The position numbers and the translations under genes were made by a program. Shown here one piece after another: positions 20,390 through 30,740 of a stretch of DNA of 64,000 nucleotides (position 1 is its first letter; each line of letters begins with the position of its first letter). The notes under the pieces were generated by a model that was not told where the DNA came from, did no database searches, and saw only the letters and a list, made by a program, of their open reading frames with translations. Origin of the DNA: Trichomonas vaginalis G3 (Eukaryota > Parabasalia > Trichomonadida > Trichomonadidae); the NCBI RefSeq assembly GCF_026262505.1, contig NC_067205.1, forward strand, positions 16,306,001-16,370,000, written 5' to 3'.

Positions 20390-20877
20390 CCCAAAAATGG
20401 CGTATTATTCTATTTTTAAACGGTCATGGCGTAAAACCGTCGCATCCCTAATATGGAGCAAGTATCAAAATAAGAGATCAATTTGGGCAAACTGCTCTTT
20501 ATATTGCAGTATCTAATAATTACAAAGAAACAACCGAAGTTCTACTTTCACATAGAGCAAATGTCAATGAAAAAGATAAATATGGACAAACACCTCTTCA
20601 TTTGTCAGCAAATAATAATTATAAAGAAATAGCTGAACTTCTTCTTTAATATCGAGCAAATATCCATGAAAAAGATAAATATAGGCAAATCGCTCTTCAT
20701 AGTGCAGCACGTAATAATAGTATTGAAACTGCCAAAGTTCTTATTTCACATGGAGTAAATATCAACGAAAAAAATGAAAGTGGAGAAACAGCTCTTCATA
20801 TTGCAGAAAAGAATTATTCGAAAGAAACAGCCGAAATTCTTATTTCACATGGGGCAAAAAATGATATTCTCGTATAA

Positions 20878-21140
20878 GATTCACACCTTTCTTTTTTCCG
20901 ATATTTTGGGAAAAACATATGTGTTCCCCATATACTTGGGATTCATGGAGTTTCTCGCACAATGAATCAGCACATGGCGTTAATCTGAATTTTAAAAGAA
21001 TTCTTTATTTAAATAATTTAAGTGTTTTTTCAAAATAATACTAATTTCTTATTAGAAGAATGAATTGATCGTTTCAGACCATCAAAAATAGTTTTGATCT
21101 ATTTGAACAAATATGTTCCTATCCTGATGAATGCAATCCC
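20878..21140. repeat. 3' flank duplicated with the ankyrin gene
   Basis: This stretch matches, in reverse complement, the sequence downstream of copy 1 (about 2165-2427). The duplicated segment therefore extends roughly 260 bp past the coding region. The match fades near 21140. Confidence 0.75.
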
Positions 21141-21282
21141 TTGTTTAATGAGATAAAATTCATGGCAAAGATCAGCCATTATAACGGAGTTAGATACTTT
21201 CCGAAGTTGTTGCATTACATTGTTAGAAGTAAAAAAAATATTTAAAAAAATGTTAGAAGTCAAAAACAAATCAACTTTTAAA

Positions 21283-21699
21283 TTAGTTGCGNNNNNNNNN
21301 NNNNNNNNNNNNNNNNNNNNNNNNNNNNNNNNNNNNNNNNNNNNNNNNNNNNNNNNNNNNNNNNNNNNNNNNNNNNNNNNNNNNNNNNNNNNNNNNNNNN
21401 NNNNNNNNNNNNNNNNNNNNNNNNNNNNNNNNNNNNNNNNNNNNNNNNNNNNNNNNNNNNNNNNNNNNNNNNNNNNNNNNNNNNNNNNNNNNNNNNNNNN
21501 NNNNNNNNNNNNNNNNNNNNNNNNNNNNNNNNNNNNNNNNNNNNNNNNNNNNGACTGTACCTGGGCGGAAACGGTGCTGCTTCTTAGCACCCTGGGAGTC
21601 GATTGTTGGTGTTGACTTGCGAGCGGCCTTAGCACCGAGGGATTTACGTGGTGTCTTGCCACCTGTTGACTTTCTAGCTGTCTGTTTTGTACGAGCCAT
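21283..21699 (-). CDS. histone H3, middle hidden by assembly gap
   Basis: The N-terminal 49 codons are clear ([15 protein letters not shown] ... HRFRPGTV): the modifiable tail with K4, K9, K14 and the ARKS around K27. A few extra residues before the HRFRPGT motif ([10 protein letters not shown]) distinguish it from animal H3 and fit divergent trichomonad H3. The next 87 codons lie in the N run. If the gap length is right, the frame leaves the gap and ends after Arg-Asn at 21283, giving 138 residues, close to the usual 136. The C-terminus is unusual if true, since animal H3 ends in RGERA, so the gap length may be wrong. Divergently paired with H4. Confidence 0.85.
   Translation of the reverse strand: MARTKQTARKSTGGKTPRKSLGAKAARKSTPTIDSQGAKKQHRFRPGTVXXXXXXXXXXXXXXXXXXXXXXXXXXXXXXXXXXXXXXXXXXXXXXXXXXXXXXXXXXXXXXXXXXXXXXXXXXXXXXXXXXXXXXXRN
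21292..21552. other. assembly gap (261 N)
   Basis: A run of N covers most of the H3 histone fold. Histone genes are multicopy in trichomonads, so the gap probably comes from repeat collapse; that cause is inferred. Confidence 0.95.
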
Positions 21700-22139
<440 letters not shown>

Positions 22140-22435
22140 ATTATTTATGCTTTTCATTATTATTTACACAACTTTTTTTAATTGTTTTTTCGTAATATTG
22201 ATATTTCAAATTTCGATATCAAAATAAAATATGAATAAGATAAATGTTTTGTACTAATAGAAGTCAGGTTATATGCTCTCAATGCAAAAAAGAAATTAGC
22301 ATAAAACGAACATCAAAATATGGAACCAAAGCAATTAAAATAAGGCAAATTTAAACCTGCAATAGGTAGAACAAAAATAGATAACAGAAAATATCTATTT
22401 TCAGACAAAAATACAAAATAATTCAGAAAAAAAAA

Positions 22436-23686
22436 TCAATTAGATCCCAAAAGTTTCTGCAGAGCGGTCAGACTTGATTTTGTATCAAATTTTGGTGGTT
22501 CTTTTTCGGGAGGTTTCTCAGATTTCGGTGGTGGCGATGGATTATTTGCCGGTGGATACGAAGCTGGCGGCATTGCAGGTGGTGGTGGCATTCCAAATCC
22601 CGGTGGCACAAAAGGTGCGCCTGGAGGCATTCCAGGTGCGAACGAATTATAGTTATATGGAGGTTGTCCAAACGGCGGCTGCGGATAACCAGGACCTGCG
22701 GCAGAAGGCATAGAATTGTAAGGTGGTTGGCCTTGTCCTGGCGGGAAATTGTAAGGCATCATCATTGGATTTGGCGGAAAACCTGGAGGATAACCGTAAT
22801 ATTGAGGAGGGAAAGGAGCATTCTGTGGATTTGGTGATGGTGACTTCCTATCGTCTCCATCAGAGTCACGAACTCGATCTTTACCTTTTCTATCATGTCT
22901 ATCACGATCTCTATCTCTATCCCTATCGCGGTCGCGATCTCTATCACGATCCCTATCTCTATCTCTTCTATGTCTATCTCTATCGCGATCACGATCTCGA
23001 TCTCTTTCTCTATCACGGTCTCGATCGCGATCTCTGTGACGATCTCGATCTCTTCCCCTGTCTCTATCTCGATCTCTTCGATCTTTGTCTTTATCTTTTC
23101 GGTCCTCCTGCTCTAATCCATCATCTTCGCCATATTTAAATTCAATCTTACACTCTTTATCACCGATCTTAACTTTTCCAGAAGCATCAACAGCTTTTTG
23201 TGCATCTCTGAGATCATAATACTTCACAACAAAAGATTTTGGAGAATCACGACGAATAATGCGGATCTCGCCAAATTGTACAAACGATTCATGGACTTCA
23301 GAGTCATTAAGTTCGCCAGAAGAAACACTGACTAAAACTGTGGCGCATTTCTCTTTCTTTTGATTCTGGGCTCTGTACGCATAATTAGCTCTAATCGCTC
23401 GATCGCCAAACTCATTATATGGTTGTCCTTCAACAGCTTTTATTGCAGATTTGAGATTATAATAAGTAACAAAATAATAGGACTTATCACGAGCTTCAAA
23501 CACGCCTTTGACTTCACCAAATTTATCAAAAAATGGATTCAGCTGGCTCCTTTTGACAGAATATGGAACATTGTAGAAGAAAACGGTATGAAATGGAATT
23601 TTATTATTTTCCTCGCGTTCTTCTTCATAATCGCTATAATCTGGGCCACTGCGTGAATCTCGACCTCTTCGACTTCGATCGCCCAT
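22436..23686 (-). CDS. RNA-binding protein, two RRMs, Arg-Asp repeat, Pro-rich tail
   Basis: 416 residues. RRM1 (about residues 33-105) contains VFFYNVPYSVKRSQLNPFF and SYYFVTYYNLKSAIKA; RRM2 (about 113-190) contains TVLVSVSSG and SFVVKYYDLRDAQKA. These are the two RNP motifs of each domain, with a YFV/FVV core instead of the common GFGFV. A block of about 70 residues of alternating Arg/Asp (about 198-270) follows, as in U1-70K and other splicing or mRNA-processing factors. A Pro/Gly/Tyr-rich C-terminus ends in a short conserved-looking helix (SLTALQKLLGSN). A nuclear role in RNA processing is likely. RRM pairs followed by a tail also occur in plant Mei2-type proteins, so the exact orthologue is open. 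Confidence 0.8.
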   Translation of the reverse strand: MGDRSRRGRDSRSGPDYSDYEEEREENNKIPFHTVFFYNVPYSVKRSQLNPFFDKFGEVKGVFEARDKSYYFVTYYNLKSAIKAVEGQPYNEFGDRAIRANYAYRAQNQKKEKCATVLVSVSSGELNDSEVHESFVQFGEIRIIRRDSPKSFVVKYYDLRDAQKAVDASGKVKIGDKECKIEFKYGEDDGLEQEDRKDKDKDRRDRDRDRGRDRDRHRDRDRDRDRERDRDRDRDRDRHRRDRDRDRDRDRDRDRDRDRDRDRHDRKGKDRVRDSDGDDRKSPSPNPQNAPFPPQYYGYPPGFPPNPMMMPYNFPPGQGQPPYNSMPSAAGPGYPQPPFGQPPYNYNSFAPGMPPGAPFVPPGFGMPPPPAMPPASYPPANNPSPPPKSEKPPEKEPPKFDTKSSLTALQKLLGSN

Positions 23687-23909
23687 TTAAAAAAAAATAA
23701 AAATAAATTATTTCAAGTTTACAAAAAGTTTACAAATATCATGAGGGAAAAAAATGACACCAAAATTTTTTTTTCTCCAAAAATCAGTTATGTTTTTTGA
23801 AAAGAGTTTGTCGCTTCTAATACTCGTTTATGATGTACTCATATCATATTTCCTTAAAAATATATGATATGTCGATACTGGAAAGCCATGTCCGTTTAAA
23901 AATATAATC

Positions 23910-24920
23910 ATGCGGCGTACTTTAAATGAGAATGCAAACATTAACCAACTGCAGAAAAGGCCGCAAACAGCAGAAGAAATCTTTCGCTCTAGGATGGAGC
24001 AGATAAGGAAGATAAATACTACTTCTTTTGACGAGTATAGTGATCCTGAAATTGAAGAGGAAGATGATTCCGATGATTTATATCAAAACATGTTTGATTT
24101 GGATAAGCAAAATATCAACAACCAAACAAAACTTGCAAAATATGCAGATCAAATTTTCAGCATTGCAAGAAGCGACGATTCCGGAAATTTTATAAATTCC
24201 GAGAGTATTCTCTCCCACTACACAAAACCTATTGATGATTTAAGAAAAAGTGTAATCACTTGGATAGTCTACATATTTCAAGAGTATCGCATGTGTTCAA
24301 ACACGCTTTATCAAGCTGTTACATATTTTGATGCCCTTTTGTCCGTTCAAAAAGTTCCGAGGAAGGAATTTCATTTAGCCGGTATTACCGCACTATGGAT
24401 GAGCTCCAAAATGGAAGAGAGAAGTGTTCCAAAGTTAAAAGACTTGGCATCTTATTTTACTGAAGGTGTTACTGTTGATAGATTCATAGAATATGAAAAG
24501 AAGATTTTAGTTGCTCTAGATTTTCAACTCACATATCCACATACCAAGTTATTTTTGCGAAGATATATAGATGTTATTGATGCAGAACAAGTTATAATAG
24601 AAGCTGCAAACTTTTTCGCAGAAGTATCTTTATGGTATATAGAATTCCTCGATTTTCACCCAGAAATAATTGCTTTGGCAGCAATTTGTCTGGGTAAAAT
24701 ATGTTTGGGTGAGTATTGTCCTCTCGCACGTTTACTATCCTATTCTCATAATCAGGATAAAGTTCAGATTAGAAATTGCGCTGAAAGGCTTGTGAAATAT
24801 GCTTGTTTGATCCTAAAAGATCCAAAGCATATGCTTACACAACGCTATAGTTTCCCAGAGCTTGAGGGCGCAATCAAATTATTCAAGTTCACTGATGGCA
24901 TGTTGAATTGTTTAGTATAA
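23910..24920 (+). CDS. cyclin (A/B-like)
   Basis: 336 residues. A disordered N-terminus of about 70 residues with an acidic run (EIEEEDDSDD) precedes the cyclin N fold at about 75-205. That fold contains LRKSVITWIVYIFQEY, the equivalent of the MRAILVDWL helix, then YQAVTYFDALLS and WMSSKMEER, where the Lys and Glu that contact the kinase are conserved in type. A cyclin C fold follows to about residue 310. I see no clear RxxL or KEN destruction box, so cell-cycle proteolysis cannot be argued from the sequence. It presumably activates a CDK. An upstream ATG at 23888 would give only a three-codon uORF. Divergent from the RRM gene with 223 bp between. Confidence 0.82.
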   Translation: MRRTLNENANINQLQKRPQTAEEIFRSRMEQIRKINTTSFDEYSDPEIEEEDDSDDLYQNMFDLDKQNINNQTKLAKYADQIFSIARSDDSGNFINSESILSHYTKPIDDLRKSVITWIVYIFQEYRMCSNTLYQAVTYFDALLSVQKVPRKEFHLAGITALWMSSKMEERSVPKLKDLASYFTEGVTVDRFIEYEKKILVALDFQLTYPHTKLFLRRYIDVIDAEQVIIEAANFFAEVSLWYIEFLDFHPEIIALAAICLGKICLGEYCPLARLLSYSHNQDKVQIRNCAERLVKYACLILKDPKHMLTQRYSFPELEGAIKLFKFTDGMLNCLV

Positions 24921-25137
24921 ATTGTTTATTTGTTTTGTTTTATTATATATCATTCCATTTTTATCTAGATTGCTTATATCATTCCATATTGGATTCAATT
25001 TTGAAATATGATATGCTGATTATAATGAAAGTCATTTCGATTCCTTCATAGCATTATGTCACAATTCTTTAAAGCTTGAAAAGCATTTACCTATTATTGA
25101 TGTATCCCCCCTTTTAAAATATGTTATAAAAAAGGGG

Positions 25138-25722
25138 ATGAAAAACAAAAAAGCAATGAATTTAAACATATCTCTTATAGGTGATTCGGCCGTGGGAAAA
25201 ACTTCAATTGCAAACGCAATGGCTCAAATCAGGTTTTCTACTGAATATGAACCTACTATTGGTGCTTCAATGGTTAAAATTCCTTTCGAAAAAGATCAGC
25301 AAAAATATAACTTTGTAATATGGGATACTGCAGGAATGGAGAAATACAAATCTCTTGCCCCTGTATACTATCGCGATTCAAAGGCATCAATAATCGTTTT
25401 CGACTTAAACTCAATAGAAACACTCGAACATGTATCAGAATGGCTTAACTTGTATCAGTCTATTGCTGGTGAAAATAATCCAATATTATTAATTGGAAAT
25501 AAATTGGATTTAGCAGAAGACCCTTCAGAGATTAGAAATCAGGCAGAAAAATGGATTTCTGAACATTCAGCAACATACATTGAAGTTTCAGCTAAAAATT
25601 GTACCAATATTGATGAAATTTTACCACTCCTGTTTAATATAATGGTCAAAGCTGGATTAAGTCTTTCTCCATCTAAAAAGCAAAGGAGGAAAACTAAATC
25701 GGAAAGAGGTTGTTGCTCTTAA
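25138..25722 (+). CDS. Rab-family small GTPase with atypical switch II
   Basis: 194 residues. Nucleotide-binding motifs are in order: P-loop GDSAVGKTS (15-23), switch I Thr in EPTIGAS (40), DTAG (63-66), NKLD (121-124) and SAK (151-153). Effector-region resemblance (YEPTIGAS, YKSLAPVYYRDSKASIIVFDL) is to Rab5/Rab22-type proteins of early endosomes. The C-terminus is CCS, compatible with double geranylgeranylation. The odd point is Met67 in DTAGME, where nearly all Rabs have the catalytic Gln. Intrinsic hydrolysis should be weak, so the protein may stay GTP-bound. Trichomonads have very large Rab families with many divergent members. Confidence 0.88.
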   Translation: MKNKKAMNLNISLIGDSAVGKTSIANAMAQIRFSTEYEPTIGASMVKIPFEKDQQKYNFVIWDTAGMEKYKSLAPVYYRDSKASIIVFDLNSIETLEHVSEWLNLYQSIAGENNPILLIGNKLDLAEDPSEIRNQAEKWISEHSATYIEVSAKNCTNIDEILPLLFNIMVKAGLSLSPSKKQRRKTKSERGCCS

Positions 25723-26733
25723 GTCAACCAAATGTCAAAATTCCCACGTTGGGTTTGAATTAAGCTCTGTTACAAATAAATATATATTTTTCTGTCTATT
25801 GTATAATAATTTAATTATATTGACTATTTCCACTATTTGATTTAGATTGAAAATCTCATAATTTGTCAAATGTAATAATATGTTAGAATCTTGCAATTTT
25901 AGAAATCTCTGCGTTTAAATATTTAAAACTTGCATAGACATTCCAAAATCATATGAAAATTACTTATTAACTTAGTATCTGGATCTAAAAGTCCCCCTCT
26001 AGTACACGAATGCTTAACTTCATTAAAAATTGAGAAGGCGTACTATCGAGTTTTGAACACCCACTGTACTTAGATTGTTGAAGTCAAAAATGTAACATGA
26101 TTCAACATATGTTCTTAAGGGTGTGCGGGAGACGATAAGTCACCCAAAAAAACACTTTTAAGGTTAATATATTGGATGCTTTGAAACTTTCCATTCCACG
26201 CATTGCAGCATGATTAAGGTTAATTTTGAGTAGTTTACCTATCGTCGCCCTAATCATGATCAGATATATTTTATTTTATTTTATACATTTTAACTCATTT
26301 TTAACCAAGTCAACATGTTGAAAAAGTGCCAATTGAAAATTACTTTAATCATAATTGCCAGCCTAGCAAGATAAGACAAATGTTTGCCTATTTATAAGCA
26401 AGGTCATATCCTATTATATCAGATTCGGCGTGTGAAATTTTAATATGGATTCCAGAGATTTAGATAAATTCGACTTATTAGTAATAAAGTGAATGAATAC
26501 AATTATCGCTTAATAAAATGGTCCAACATTCATATTGGATAATACCTTATGAAGTTGACGAAACAAACCAACTTAATTTTAAAACTTCAACATTTGAAAT
26601 CAAGTCGGTCCCAGCGAAACTTCTTAGGTTGATTCAATTGTAAAGGAAAGTGTTAAACTAACTATTGCATTGGAATTATTATTCAACCACCTTTCAATTG
26701 TCTGAAATTTGTAAAGTTGTGAAAAGTGACAAT
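25723..26733. other. intergenic region containing a TTAA-type MITE
   Basis: About 1 kb without a gene apart from the MITE at 26119-26250. A TTG-initiated extension of the next ORF (from 26665) was not accepted. Confidence 0.6.
26119..26250. mobile_element. TTAA-type MITE, copy A
   Basis: Starts GGGTGTGCGGGAGACGAT after TTAA at 26115-26118 and ends ATCGTCGCCC before TAAT, a decayed duplication. The inner part (AACACTTTTAAGGTTAAT ... AAGGTTAATTTTGAG) matches the MITE at 43880-44020. About 132 bp with no coding capacity. Confidence 0.7.
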
Positions 26734-27798
26734 ATGTTATTCTTCCTTCTTCTTGAGAAAAATGTTTCGTATCCGAAAGATATATCAGTTAGTTTGGAAT
26801 CAACTGTTGATAACGTACCGGAAGGAACTGAAAGATTCAAAGTGAAACGAAATATTAAATTAATAAATTCGTTTGCTTTCAAAAATTGCAAAGATTCACT
26901 AATCTCCGTAGATTTTTCTTCAGCAACTATGCTTACGCGCATCCAGCCATTTGCTTTTGCAGGTTGTTATAAACTTGATGCTCTCGATTTCAGTTATTGC
27001 AATCAGCTTTGGATCATTCAAAACTCTGCTTTCAAAGATTCAGGTGTTAGTAGATTATCATTACCACCAAACATTAAAGTTCTCGGAAATTATTCTTTTT
27101 CAAATTGTTTATTCAGCTACATTATGATTCCAGGATCTGTTTATCTTATTGGAAAGGGTGCATTTTACAATACTCCCATAAATACCCTTTATTTAACGAA
27201 AGATGGCGATCTTTCTATCATCCAATCAAAAGCATTCGCAAATACGAATATAACAGTATTTTCCATACCGAAGAGAGTCTCTAAAATCGGTAAACGTGCC
27301 TTTGAAAACGTTCCATTAGCTTCATTTTCAGTTGAACCAACAAATCCATACTTTGTATTTGAGAACGGACTTTACTCTATTACAAAGGAAAGGATTTTGT
27401 TTGTTCCGCCTTTTATTGATGGCGTTTTTCAAATAAATCCACGTACATCTATAATAGAGCCATATGCAATGGCCAACACCAATATTTCTACCATTAATTT
27501 GACTTGTATCAAAAAGATTTGCGATCACGCATTCATGAATTCCAAAATCCAGAAAATTTCGATTCCAAAAAATGTAAAATACGTAGGAGACTACGCATTT
27601 TTCAACTGTACACTGCTTGGTAGTCTCAAAGCTAAGAGTATTTTTACAGTTTTTGGAGAAAATTCTTTCAAAAATTCAGGAATTGTCTGCACCGTTAAAG
27701 CAGACCCGATGTTGATCCGCCCACTAACTAAAGCTGGCGTTCCTCTTACTGCTTTTATGAAATGCCCTGGCGAAACTGTTAAAATGTACAAAAAGTAG
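26734..27798 (+). CDS. BspA-like leucine-rich repeat protein
   Basis: 354 residues from the first ATG (26734). From about residue 50 it is built of LRR_5/TpLRR-type repeats with the pattern 'IgxxAFxNcxxLxxIxIPxxVxxIGxxAF', for example SIPKRVSKIGKRAFENVP and SIPKNVKYVGDYAFFNC. These repeats form a solenoid and, in trichomonads, make up the very large BspA-like family thought to include adhesins. There is no convincing membrane segment at the C-terminus and only a weak hydrophobic start (MLFFLLLEK), so secretion is uncertain. The C-terminal 40 residues (MLIRPLTKAGVPLTAFMKC) lie outside the repeats. Confidence 0.85.
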   Translation: MLFFLLLEKNVSYPKDISVSLESTVDNVPEGTERFKVKRNIKLINSFAFKNCKDSLISVDFSSATMLTRIQPFAFAGCYKLDALDFSYCNQLWIIQNSAFKDSGVSRLSLPPNIKVLGNYSFSNCLFSYIMIPGSVYLIGKGAFYNTPINTLYLTKDGDLSIIQSKAFANTNITVFSIPKRVSKIGKRAFENVPLASFSVEPTNPYFVFENGLYSITKERILFVPPFIDGVFQINPRTSIIEPYAMANTNISTINLTCIKKICDHAFMNSKIQKISIPKNVKYVGDYAFFNCTLLGSLKAKSIFTVFGENSFKNSGIVCTVKADPMLIRPLTKAGVPLTAFMKCPGETVKMYKK

Positions 27799-28252
27799 AT
27801 TACTGTTTTGAAAAATACCGTTTTATAGATGTTTTTGTTGTATTATAAAATTTTTGTGTGTTATATTTTTAAAGATACTTCAGATCTTTTTCTAATAAAA
27901 TGAAATCGTCCAAATTTTTTCGATTACATAATATGAATGTGATCTAAAGAGCGTATGACTCAATTTGATATGATTTAAAGCTTGAATAAAGTCGAAATAA
28001 ACAACGATTCCGGTGAATTCAATGAATCACTATTTTGATCGAGTGTATTATCTTCTATCTAAAAATTATCCAACCCTTCATCTTAATTGGTGTTAATTGA
28101 AAAGAAAAATTCAACCTTGTGGAAATTCTTGACTACTTTTAGGGAAAAAAAGGAGAAATTTTTATATAATTCATACATTAGCTGATAATAATTTATGTTT
28201 CGGTCCCTGGAATATCTGAACTAAATTAACCTTAAATTAAAGTTTTAAAAAA

Positions 28253-29551
28253 ATGCCTTTGTTTTTCTCCGAAGAAGTGCCAACACAGAATAAATATGAT
28301 TACACAGCACCTATGGAGAAGCGAGATAAGCAATTTTACTTCCTTTGGTGCGTCATTTCTTTTATTACAATCGTAATTTCAACTCAATTTACGATGATTA
28401 CGAAAGAAAACGCCGACAAAGTTACATTCATTGAAGGAGTATCGCAATCCAATGGCATAAATGACTATCACATCATTTATCATTTAACTAAAGCAACAAT
28501 TCATGCGAAAAGGTTAGCAGTATACTTAAACATATACGATGAGTCTGATAAAAATCATGAACTAGAAGAGAAATTTGCCCTAGAATCAGTTATTGATGTT
28601 AAAATTGGAAATACAAAATCAAGAATTCATCGATCTTATTCATCAATTCCATATGGAAGGACGGAATTGATGACTACGACTGCATCCAATATATCTCTTG
28701 CGATTGGTCAAGTATTTTTGACTGGAGTTTTTCGAAATACAACAAAAATGCAAATTCTCGAAATACATAACAGCAAAGAGTTCGAAAGATTATCATACAT
28801 TGTATCAAAAGCATTTAGTTTCGAATGTTCAATTGTTTTATTCATTTTTGCATTTTTAGTTATAAATAATACAGCTTCAGTCGAAGCAACGCAAGTAATT
28901 GGACTTATCTTGATGACATCTACTACGATATCCCTATTACTCTTCAATAACTATCATAGTTCGAAATTTCACCTTATTGAATTATTTTTCAAAGGTGAAA
29001 CTCAATCGCTAACCTATTTAGTGCTTTTTACTATATCTACAACATACATGTCGTCAACTAAAGTCATTCCTACGCTTGTTATTGGAGTGATTTTCATTAT
29101 ATCAGATGGAGTCTTCATGTTGACTTCAGATTCGATTGTCCTCGGCAAATTATTCGATAATAACGACGCTGTATGGATTTTCTTCTTTGTTACTTCGATT
29201 GTCTTCAAAATTACGATGATGACGATGACTTTACATCATTTGCTATTTGCTTACTTCCAAACCGGCTCTTCCTATGTTAAGACGAAGATATTCGTTACTG
29301 TTATTGTTCTTGTTATAGTTTCATTACCAAGAATGATAACAATGGCATATATTGCTAATGAAAACATATCCACTAGCTCAATTGCATTCCTATCTGACTA
29401 TATAATACAGGCCGTTGGATCTATTTTGATAATTGGACTTGTTTGGCCAACAATTGATTATGATGCGAGTAGTGGAGCCAATATCATTCATGCAACAAGC
29501 CAAGAAGACCTTGTTGAACTATTTGGTGATTCCCAAATAGGAGATTTATAA
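28253..29551 (+). CDS. eight-TM protein, Wntless/TMEM181-like topology
   Basis: 432 residues. One TM helix near residue 30-48 is followed by about 150 residues of non-membrane sequence with likely N-glycosylation sites (NIS, NTT), then seven hydrophobic helices from about 190 to 415 and a short acidic cytoplasmic tail. One TM, a luminal beta-rich domain, then seven TMs is the layout of Wntless, TMEM181 and the GOLD-domain seven-TM proteins, which work in the secretory pathway. I see no motif that settles the family. The gene at 49091 has the same layout with little sequence identity, so the two may be distant paralogues. Confidence 0.7.
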   Translation: MPLFFSEEVPTQNKYDYTAPMEKRDKQFYFLWCVISFITIVISTQFTMITKENADKVTFIEGVSQSNGINDYHIIYHLTKATIHAKRLAVYLNIYDESDKNHELEEKFALESVIDVKIGNTKSRIHRSYSSIPYGRTELMTTTASNISLAIGQVFLTGVFRNTTKMQILEIHNSKEFERLSYIVSKAFSFECSIVLFIFAFLVINNTASVEATQVIGLILMTSTTISLLLFNNYHSSKFHLIELFFKGETQSLTYLVLFTISTTYMSSTKVIPTLVIGVIFIISDGVFMLTSDSIVLGKLFDNNDAVWIFFFVTSIVFKITMMTMTLHHLLFAYFQTGSSYVKTKIFVTVIVLVIVSLPRMITMAYIANENISTSSIAFLSDYIIQAVGSILIIGLVWPTIDYDASSGANIIHATSQEDLVELFGDSQIGDL

Positions 29552-29590
29552 ATTGTTTGTTTCTATCCTTTTAATAATTAATTAATTTTT

Positions 29591-29881
29591 TTATTTATTT
29601 ATAGTATACTTTCTCATAAGTTCATAGACAAACGATGTGCAGTCACATGGAAAGGAAAAATTTATGAGATAGTTGGAATGAAAAATTTTTTTAGGATGTT
29701 CATACGCTCGTATGACACAACAATACGCTTCACGCCCGTTGTCAAAAATTTGTAATAAAGTCAGATTGGTGTAAGTACACCCTAAATGATAAACTATATA
29801 TTGTAAATAGACAATTAATAAAATTGAAATGATCAGCGTTTTTATCTGTATCAAATTCAGGATAATCGTGTATAATCTCAT
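29591..29881 (-). CDS. short ORF, signal anchor and Cys-containing ectodomain, doubtful
   Basis: 96 codons from an ATG at 29881. An N-terminal hydrophobic stretch (LIQIKTLIISILLIVYLQYIV) is followed by a short part with five Cys and Asn-X-Thr. It lies just downstream of, and in the same direction as, the disrupted membrane-protein gene. No initiator motif is near. It could be a small membrane protein or a chance ORF in AT-rich DNA. Confidence 0.25.
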   Translation of the reverse strand: MRLYTIILNLIQIKTLIISILLIVYLQYIVYHLGCTYTNLTLLQIFDNGREAYCCVIRAYEHPKKIFHSNYLINFSFPCDCTSFVYELMRKYTINK

Positions 29882-30740
29882 ATCGGCGAAGACTGGTCAT
29901 TAATAAAAAAAATCGATTCAAACTTCTTTAAAAACTAGTGTTTTATTCTTTAACCAAATCATAAATGTGAAGCTTTCTCATAATTATAAGTTGTCTGAAT
30001 CATTGATACTTCCAATGTCGGATTCATCAGTTTCCAATTCTTCGCTTAAACCAAAATCTTCTGATATGCATCCCCAGTATATCATGTGAATAATACCATA
30101 AAGAAATAGTACTCCTCCTATAATTGCATACATTACAGCAGCTACAGTCTCGTCACTTTCATTTATAATTACCAAATTTGGATCTAATATAGTATTGTAT
30201 ACATTTTTAACAATATCATAAGATTCTTTATAATGCTTACTATAAGTTTCTGTTTCCTTTTCGCTAAAATTTTTAACTTCATCGAGTGTGTGAATTCCAG
30301 TTGGAATAAAAAGGCTCAAATCTGGAGTGAAATAGTGGAAATTATTGTTTTGTGTACTAGGATCTGATTGCTCAACATTGAATTTATATTCTACTAATCC
30401 ATTATATCTTTTACCAGGGACATATGTTTCACGTTTTTCCCAAAGATAAGGTACAAGAGAATAACTTACATCTGTTTGGGAATAATCCAATAATCTATAA
30501 TTATAATCATATTCATATTGTTTCCATGTCAATATTCTTGGAGAGTCTTCATCAAAGAAAAATTTATAAACATAATTCATCCCTGTTCGCCCCACATGGT
30601 AAACATTTGTTGCTCTCTGAGCAAGATAATGAAGTTTTAGGATTGTAATGTCATATTTGTAAGTGAAAAATGTTTTTTCGTCTTTATCCTTTGTAGAGAA
30701 ATATACTTTTGTATTGTAGTCCTCTATATATTTCTTGATA

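Larger units (their letters stand above)
18948..20450. mobile_element. hAT-like non-autonomous DNA transposon
   Basis: The element is 1503 bp, with ends TAGGGATGCG and CGCATCCCTA and an exact 8-bp target duplication ATATGGAG at 18940-18947 and 20451-20458. The 8-bp duplication and ends close to the TAGGGATGAAA of maize Ac are hallmarks of the hAT superfamily. Subterminal regions are rich in GGCG/CGCC words (for example CGCCATTTGACCG on the left and CGCCATGACCG read inward from the right), as expected for transposase-binding sites. No transposase ORF is present; the inside is a CT-rich minisatellite plus a purine tract. It sits inside ankyrin copy 3. Confidence 0.85.
18557..20877 (+). pseudogene. 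ankyrin-repeat gene, copy 3, deleted and split
   Basis: Positions 18557-18853 repeat the 5' flank and first 38 codons or so of copy 2 almost exactly. The sequence then jumps directly into ankyrin repeats, so most of the N-terminal and DUF3447 parts are missing and the frame changes at the join. After the hAT-like insertion the repeats resume (20459-20877) with an in-frame TAA near 20647 where Ser of the ISHG motif should be. The 3' end matches copy 1. Several independent lesions show this is a dead gene. Confidence 0.85.

Noticed and set aside
22723-23139. Forward ORFs opposite the Arg-Asp repeat
   Set aside because: Compositional shadows of the repeat codons.
26665-26733. Upstream extension of the BspA-like protein
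   Set aside because: It would need a TTG start; the first ATG is at 26734.
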